Source: Torreya grandis (taxonomy: Eukaryota; Streptophyta; Pinopsida; Cupressales; Taxaceae). From it: a stretch of 64,000 nucleotides of DNA. Below the pieces are notes generated by a model. The model was not told the DNA's origin. It was given only the letters and a program-made list of their open reading frames with translations, and made no database searches. Location of the stretch: contig JARHVA010000001.1 in assembly GCA_037957365.1 (NCBI GenBank), positions 11,851,501 through 11,915,500 on the forward strand, in the 5' to 3' direction. The stretch's first letter is position 1. The number at the start of each line of letters is the position of its first letter. Shown one piece after another: positions 57,948 through 64,000 of the stretch. Both the position numbers and the translations under genes were made by a program.

Positions 57948-60849
57948 TGTAACAACCCTACCCGATTTAAGTTGGCCAATTGTGTGATAGGATGGTATCC
58001 TACTTATCCTCACATTGACTCGGATGTTACTAAGTTGGATTTGACAGATGGACTTATTGAATATAGGATTTGATAAATAAAAATTATCAAATTTAGTCAT
58101 ATGGCCATACGCATGTATAATGTAGATGAGTATTCCATGATTTTATATACATTGTAAATAGAATATTTTTAGTTAATTTTCATCATCATACTTTTTAGGA
58201 ACTCCATGCAGTAGTGACAGTATTGACATGTTACACTTACTAGGTGCTACGTGCAGTAGTGATAGTATTAACTTATACACATTAATCTTGTTAGGCTCCC
58301 TAATTACTTTTCTTTGGGATGATAAAACACTCTCTAGGATAGAGAGATGTGTTGAGCGCTGGAAGGTTTTGTGCAACTCTCCCTGGTCATTTACTTTGAC
58401 TTGGATGAAGATCTTATGTGTTTTGAGAAGCCAGTAAACTTTCACTAAAATATGTGAGACCCTTTAATGCAATAGAAGTAGTCAAAACGATAGTATATAG
58501 GCTTGTCTTGATTGTTCTATACCCTACGGTGGTCATGACAAAACCAATCAAAGTAAGTAATACTCACAAACCCTATTTGCATAGCAGTGAGATGTCATTA
58601 AGCAGGGTCTTGTGGGACCAGCACTCTAGAATAATGCAACTTGAAGGAACTATGGTGAGTTCTATAGATAATTTCTTATTTATTACTTTGCTAAATATTA
58701 TTTTAATTCAGAACTTATATTTGAGTAAGAGTCATCAGGGATGATGACTAGCTTTAGGGGGAAGGATGTTACATTCTGATTCCTCGTTAGACAAACTTGT
58801 TAGATTACCTGTGGATATTTATAGCTAACAAATTCAGATTTGGTTATATTTATTATTAAGATTGAGATTTATGTTATTATTGAATATCCCATGTGTTTTA
58901 GTTATATGATGACACATGATTGCTTACTATGAGTTGGATTAATACATGTGTTTACATTTTAAGCATATTAATGTATTATTCTAGTTATATTATTGTTTTA
59001 TGTTTATCATGTGATATGATCTAATTACCTATGTGTTATGAGGTGGATGTAAGAGAATTCATCTCTTGAGCGTGCTAGAGGGAGAGCTTCATTAGAGAGG
59101 GTGATGTAGATAGAAACATTGAAGGTCTACAAAGCACTGGTGAAACCTTGCGCACACACCATAATAAGTCAGCTAATTGTAGAAATGCATTAAAAATAGT
59201 ATGTTTTTGGTGTGTTTATTACTTGCTTTAGAGTATTGTATTCTATGGTTTTATAGTATAGGAAAATGTTGTGATGCATGTTTATATGTTGAGATACCTT
59301 GTTATGCTTGTATGTTTATCTGGGTGGTATAATACTTTATTGTTTACTTGTTATTTGAATGAATCAGTTGAGTCTTGAAAATTATAAGTTTCGTTTGTGT
59401 TGTTATGTAGTTGGGAACCTATGATAATAAGGGATATCATAAGGTATTACAGTATAAAAATATTTTGTACTCGAGTAGTACATACTGTAAATATTATGTC
59501 TAAACTCATAATTACATTTGACTATTTCCTATGTACATACCGGTTATTACTGAGGATAACATATGTTGTTACAATTGGTAAGACGTGTGTATGCATGCAT
59601 GAAAAATTTGAGAGTTTAAAAAATATTGTGTTGGTATGTTATTGTGTTCCATACAATGATGATTTACTTTGTTATATATAGTTACTTATATAATGTTGGT
59701 GTTTATGTGTATTTGAGACTACTTCTTATGATTGACTATGGAAAACTAGTAGTTAAGTTTTAGAACACTGAACTATGGTAATATGGGTTGTCATAGGGTG
59801 TAGATAACTAAAAACCCATTATATTATTTGAATTATATAGTTAAATTATATGTTTACCTGAGTGGTATATTTTTAATCATTATGGGATAGAATATAATAA
59901 AATATTCATGCATATGTTTGATGGACTAAATGTATGTTATTATTACTCCTATGTATGGTGTGTTGTGTGATGCATTTGTTAGCAGGATGAAGTTGTTGAA
60001 TTTTGTAGTTGAATTGTATTTGACCAATCTACATTGATAATGTGGAGTAAGGAATGATACAAACTTCATTGGCTTACTGGCATTCTAATGTTAGATGAAG
60101 GCAATCCGATCAAGTGGTGTGTATGAAATAGATAGATCTATAGATCACGTTTATATTACTATTTATAAAACTTTGAGCCAAATTGTGTTTAGTGAGACAT
60201 AATTTCATGAATATGATTTACATGTATGTGTGATATCTTGCAATAGATCAATTTTTCTATGATACACTGCATGTCTAGTTAGTTATAAATCATGAAGCAC
60301 ATGGGTACTTGCTAGTCTCTTTGGATTCCCACACCATCACTATCTACCCACCTATGAAGGAAGGGCCATTTTCTGATGGGATTAGTGTAGGGGATCGTTG
60401 ATTCATGCTTGGTATGGAAAAGTGCTTGGATGATGCTCTCACTCCCCACAGGAGTACTACTTATTGAGATGACACTTGAGATTACCACAGATACTTGAAG
60501 TTTGGGAACTATGCTCTAAGGTAGCCAAGTAGCTTATTTGTACATTGTGCTATATTGTAATTTTTATTGATAAATTGTCATGAAGAGTTGTAATTATGCA
60601 TTGATGCACATTGATAGTGGTGATTGTGTATTTAGTTAACTTGAGTTTATAATGTTATAATTACTTTCTATATTGAGTTATCATTCTCTCAAGATATTAG
60701 AGATCCATATTTGTGTTATCATAAATGCACGTGAATAATTTTATGATCTTTGTTAGACTCTCAGGATGTAGTCTACTTTTTTATGTGTTTATTTTAAAAA
60801 TATAAAAAGTTTTACGTATTTTTGGTTAGATCCCAACAAGGATGTTATA
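57948..60849. mobile_element. 2.9-kb insertion with 5-bp TSD; solo LTR or non-autonomous element
   Basis: It begins TGTAACAACCCTACCCG and ends AAGGATGTTATA, imperfect terminal inverted ends of LTR type. GTTGT flanks it (57943-57947 and 60850-60854) and interrupts Chromo-B gag. No gag or pol domain is seen. A short local duplication of GCAGTAGTGA-AGTATT occurs at 58208 and 58251. The sequence TTTAGGGGGAAGGA at about 58753-58767, directly before TGTTACATTCTGATTCC, resembles a polypurine tract plus an LTR start, so a degenerate small LTR element is possible. I cannot match two LTRs inside it. Confidence 0.75.
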
Positions 60850-61074
60850 GTTGTAATTGATCTTGTAAGCCATTCAGGTCCCCTCTTAGCCCTGTGAGGT
60901 CCCCTTTAGTTGCATCAAGATCATCTTTCTACACCATGACATGCAACTCTATCTTAAGTTCTTGAACTACCATCAAAATACTCATATTAAAATTTTCTAA
61001 CTCCATATTGTATTTGTGAGGAGGTTTAGGCATTTCTTGCCCTTTCCTGAGATCACAAGTGTTAAGCCTCGCCA
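60850..61074 (-). pseudogene. Chromo-B gag N-terminus
   Basis: From the ATG at 61074 the minus strand reads MARLNTCDLRKGQEMPKPPH, NMELENFNMSILMVVQELKI and, after a TAG, KDDLDATKGDLTGLRGDLNG. The repeated DL--T/LxGDL pattern suggests a coiled coil, which is usual at the gag N-terminus. The frame is cut by the 57948-60849 insertion. Confidence 0.7.
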
Positions 61075-61470
61075 TACACAAATCCTAGGAAGGTTGTGAC
61101 TCTAAACATTTATCTCGATAGATGATACCATTATGATCACCTCACCAAGACAAATCCAAAAACTGCTAATGTGTACAAGGGTAAAAAAATTTGGCTCAAA
61201 AAAGTGTGCCTATAGAATATACTGTTGCAATCATCTTGCAAAGATGAATCCAATGACTGCTAATTTACATAAGGTAAAAAAAAATCTAGAATGTTCTTTT
61301 TCTTTTTTTTACTCGTAGTTTTTTTTTTTTTGTAAAAAAACCTCGCGAACAAAATTCTGGTGAGAAAAAAATAAATTCGTCCCGGATCACAAGTTATGTT
61401 ACTTCAACCTTCTAGTGCTCAAGATGTCAGATCCAAAAAAATTATGCCACAAAAACTTTCCTAAATTGAA
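61075..61470 (-). other. Chromo-B leader
   Basis: About 400 bp between primer-binding site and gag start. It contains a run of T followed by A near 61320-61340 that could form a hairpin. No gene is seen. Confidence 0.5.
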
Positions 61471-61482
61471 GCTTTGATACCA
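61471..61482 (-). other. Chromo-B primer-binding site
   Basis: The + strand GCTTTGATACCA is the complement of TGGTATCAAAGC, one base from the initiator tRNA-Met site. It lies 2 bp from the LTR. Confidence 0.88.
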
Positions 61483-61484
61483 CT

Positions 61485-61827
61485 TGTAATGAAATTACTT
61501 AGATGATTCATAATAACTATATATTATATAATTAAGAACAAAATAAGCACATCTACAACAATAATTGGTGAAATAACATAATACGTAAATATTATGACTA
61601 AGCCACTTCAAGGGGCAACCTTCACAACAATGCAATAAGAACAGAATTAGTAATATGATTATCAAAGACTAACCACTACCTCTTATATATACTCTACTTA
61701 ACCATGGTTATTCTATAAGCTGACCATACTAAGAACATTGAGAAATGAAATAAGATAATATGAAGGTATGTAAGCCACAAGTTGGTCACACCTATCCTTA
61801 GATGCGTTCTAGGTTAAGGGCTTAGCA
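61485..61827 (-). mobile_element. Chromo-B 5' LTR
   Basis: 343 bp. On the + strand it runs TGTAATGAAATTACTTAG to AAGGGCTTAGCA. It is complete, unlike the 3' copy. It is followed by TATGG and then the remainder of the Chromo-A LTR in opposite orientation, so 61485-62158 forms a large inverted repeat. Confidence 0.92.
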
Positions 61828-62158
61828 TATGGTATGTTTAGGGATAGGTGTGGCTAACTTGTGGCTTGCATACCTCTTATATTATCTTATCTCATTTATC
61901 TATGTTCTTAGTAAGGTTAGCACATAGAATAACCATCTCTACTTATAGTATATATAGGAGGTAATGTTTAGTATTTGATCATCATATTGTGATTTTTACA
62001 CTTATTGCATTGTTTTTGAAGTTCCCCCTTGAAGTGGCTTGGTTATATTTATCAAGATTCCTACTCTTCTATCAATTATTGTTGTGGATATGTTATCTCT
62101 TCTCTCATTTTTGTGATATTTTATTCTACCATGCGTACATCTAAGTAATTTCATTACA
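61828..62158 (+). mobile_element. Chromo-A 3' LTR, displaced remainder
   Basis: After the TSD TATGG (61828-61832) the sequence continues the LTR begun at 30725, running GTGTGGCTAACTTGTGGCTT to AAGTAATTTCATTACA. It is the reverse complement in outline of 61485-61827. It ends 62158. With the 21 bp at 30725 the total length is about 347 bp, matching the 343 bp of Chromo-B. Confidence 0.9.
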
Positions 62159-62458
62159 TCACCACAGTTCAACACTTATCCAAATTTTCTAACAAAGGGG
62201 CATGTACGTTTTGTAATCTCCAAATTATAGGGCAATTAGATTACTTACTCTCCTTGACCTCTTTTCAAATTAAAAATATCAAATTTTCAATTTTAAATTT
62301 TTCAATATGAGCAAATATTACTTTTAGTGGCATTATTGTAGGTTTTTGCATTAAATCATCTTGCACAATCAAGCTTCACATTCAAAAACAAAGTGCATAT
62401 ACACACTCAGGTTCACATCTAATTTAATCTAGTAATTTCACTTTGTGCATCACTAGAA
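62159..62458. other. No gene seen; Chromo-A right flank
   Basis: AT-rich sequence that followed the Chromo-A LTR before nesting. It holds a purine stretch AAAGGGGCATG near 62198 but no matching LTR start. Confidence 0.35.
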
Positions 62459-63700
62459 TAAAGTGGGGTCAAATGTAGACACATAAAAATAATCATTAAG
62501 TAATTGGCACTATTTATTCTTTACATCATTACCCTTACTGATCTAATCATCATTTCATTAACTCACAATCTATAATAATACCTTCACTGTCTCTTAAACA
62601 TTGAAAATATCATACATATATCCATATTTCAATCGAATTCTTCCTTATTCAATCCACATGTTCTTATATGACCTATCCCAATAGCCTAAAGTCTTCTGAG
62701 ACAAGTCTGCACTAGTTAGACAAGACCATATTACGGCTTTGTCCCCTAGTGTGGCCTTGTCTCCCATTCTCCAATGATTAATTTTTAAATTGAGACATTT
62801 CATAATGGCTCTCTCGTACATTTAGTAAAGTTGGCTAGCAAAATTATTCTAAATATTCTCATATAAAATCACATTAAGGCTATTCATTCTAACCCCATTG
62901 AATCTCTCTACCAAAAAGCATTGTACATTAAGAAAAAGAATAATAATTTATTCTATTTTAACTTTGTAGCATTTTAACAGTCAATAGCCAAGTCTAGATA
63001 GTGTTTTATTGCAGGTCAAGGGAATCTATTGTCAAATATTTAAATTAATCATCTAGCTAAAACATTATAGTTGTATCATCATGGATCACATAATCACTCT
63101 AGGAGAGAGAGAAATTCATTAGATTGAGGCCCATTTGGGATATGTACGTAGTACTCAAGTATAAGGGGTTTATAAGGCCATCTTGAATATCCTTACTAAC
63201 CCATTTTTATTTCCTTTTATTATATAAATGTCATCTAGTGCATGTGTATGACTAGGGTTTGATAATTTCAAGTCTTCCACATGACATAATGACACATCGA
63301 TATCTACATTCACCCCTCAAAATCAATTGCACAAGACAAAATCCACAAATCAGGAATACACTCAACCAAGTCACAATTGTAGTAGCCAAACAAGGATACA
63401 GTGTGCCCTTGTCCACCTCCTACAAACTTATCCCAAAAAAATGTGAATTACTATTTTTAGTATAACTTTATCTATAGTTCAATTTAACATAGTTTACACT
63501 TACATAAAATTTACAGAGTCAGATCTATTATTATTTTTATGAACACTCTCTAACCCTATCTTAACTTACTATTTTCAGCAAGTTCGTGATTTCAGTAAAT
63601 TATGTAGTTTATTGTAGATTATTGTACTTTCATATCATATCAGCATCTCCATTCAATAAGTTGGTGCTTGTTATATTTATGTATTATTGTTAAAAAAAAA
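62459..63700 (+). mobile_element. Possible polypurine tract and 3' LTR start of another Tat-like element
   Basis: AAAGTGGGGTCAAA (about 62460-62473) is directly followed by TGTAGACACATAAAAAT. The opening TGTAGACAC matches the minus-strand start of the Tat-B LTR (TGTAGACACCAAAAAT), so a + strand LTR of a related family probably starts at 62474. The right end is not identified, and no primer-binding site or second copy is in the window. Confidence 0.45.
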
Positions 63701-63739
63701 ATGTATTGTTTCTATAATGATTAATCATAGCGGAAACAT

Positions 63740-64000
63740 CATTGAAAGACGTGGACGAAGTTAAGAAACTATTGGAGAGTTATGTAGAAGTTTTAGGTCA
63801 AAAAATCAACTTGGATAAGAGCATTATCTTCTTCATCAACCCTCCTATAGACCATCAAACCAAGATTTCAAACATTATGGGATGCTAAATCAAATATATC
63901 CATTCTACCTATTTACGCATGCCCCTATTCAAGGGTAGAATGTCCAACAACATTTGGAATTCTCTTCTTAATAGATATCAACATAAATTTGTGAGTTAGA
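63740..64000 (+). pseudogene. LINE (L1-type) reverse transcriptase fragment
   Basis: The frame reads AETSLKDVDEVKKLLESYVE, VLGQKINLDKSIIFF, TKISNIMGC, a TAA, YLRMPLFKGRMSNNIW and LLNRYQHKF. The series LLE-Y---GQ-INL-KS--FF, then YL-MPL--G is characteristic of plant L1-type non-LTR RT just after the catalytic FADD box. The box itself is not recognisable upstream. The fragment runs to the window end and contains a stop, so it is a pseudogene or 5'-truncated copy. Confidence 0.82.

Larger units (their letters stand above)
30746..61827 (-). mobile_element. Chromodomain Ty3/gypsy element (Chromo-B), host of three nested insertions
   Basis: Minus-strand element of the Chromo-A family. It runs from its 5' LTR (61485-61827) and primer-binding site through gag, protease, RT, RNase H, integrase and chromodomain to a partly deleted 3' LTR (30746 to about 31020). 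TATGG flanks both ends (30741-30745 and 61828-61832). Its own sequence is only about 5.4 kb. The rest is Copia-B, Tat-B and the 57948-60849 insertion. It inserted 21 bp inside the 3' LTR of its relative. Confidence 0.93.

Noticed and set aside
58208..58275. Local duplication GCAGTAGTGA-AGTATT as a possible regulatory array
   Set aside because: There are only two short copies in an unclassified insertion, too little to call a functional element.
61485..62158. Fold-back or MITE transposon suggested by the large inverted repeat
   Set aside because: The repeat is explained by two LTRs in opposite orientation, with a 5-bp TSD and a split LTR of a second chromovirus.
1..64000. CRISPR arrays, bacterial operons, ribosome binding sites
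   Set aside because: Nothing resembling regularly spaced repeats or prokaryotic gene order is present, and the content is that of a plant nuclear genome.
1..64000. tRNA and rRNA genes
   Set aside because: I found only primer-binding sites complementary to tRNA 3' ends. No cloverleaf-like gene or rRNA segment was recognised, though a tRNA scan was not possible.

Overview
The window looks like heterochromatic DNA from a large-genome seed plant. It is AT-rich and packed with plant-type LTR retrotransposons, and I could recognise no host gene, rRNA or tRNA gene. A gymnosperm or other repeat-rich plant is plausible, but the sequence alone does not fix the species. Everything recognisable is a mobile element, a fragment of one, or a simple repeat. 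All coordinates were read by eye, so boundaries without a target-site duplication (TSD) are approximate.

Left part (1-16672, mostly + strand). Positions 1-2996 hold the 3' end of a decayed LTR element, ending in a polypurine tract and a 3' LTR. They are followed by ATT and GT microsatellites, a two-copy tandem repeat and a minus-strand Ty3/gypsy RNase H-integrase scrap. A Ty3/gypsy element of Tat type (Tat-A, 5388-16672) comes next, with gag, protease, RNase H, RT, a second RNase H and integrase. Its 3' LTR is cut by another LTR retrotransposon (LTR 16673-17275) that carries an unrecognised reading frame.

Middle and right part: a nest of insertions, each dated relative to its host by interruption and mostly framed by 5-bp TSDs. 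Copia-A (20382-26546, TSD TATTA) lies just upstream of a 5'-truncated chromodomain Ty3/gypsy element (Chromo-A, + strand, 26578-30745). A second element of the same family in opposite orientation (Chromo-B, 30746-61827, TSD TATGG) jumped into the start of Chromo-A's 3' LTR. The rest of that LTR resumes at 61828-62158. Chromo-B was then interrupted three times: by Copia-B (33916-39594, TSD TATAA), by a 17-kb Tat element (Tat-B, 40160-57234, TSD CAAAA/CAAAC), and by a 2.9-kb insertion (57948-60849, TSD GTTGT). A probable LTR start (62474) and a LINE reverse-transcriptase fragment (from about 63740) close the window.

The most notable points are: (i) a plant-mobile-domain-like reading frame lying antisense between pol and the 3' LTR of Tat-B; (ii) Copia-B, whose whole gag-pol stays in one frame and is broken by six stop codons, all of them TAG; (iii) a family of palindromic repeats around GACGTC found both in the Copia-B LTR and in its coding linker; (iv) two Tat elements with different RNase H/RT domain orders; and (v) an LTR tandem duplication in Tat-B that arose after insertion. 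No element looks intact enough to be autonomous, and Copia-B is the closest.
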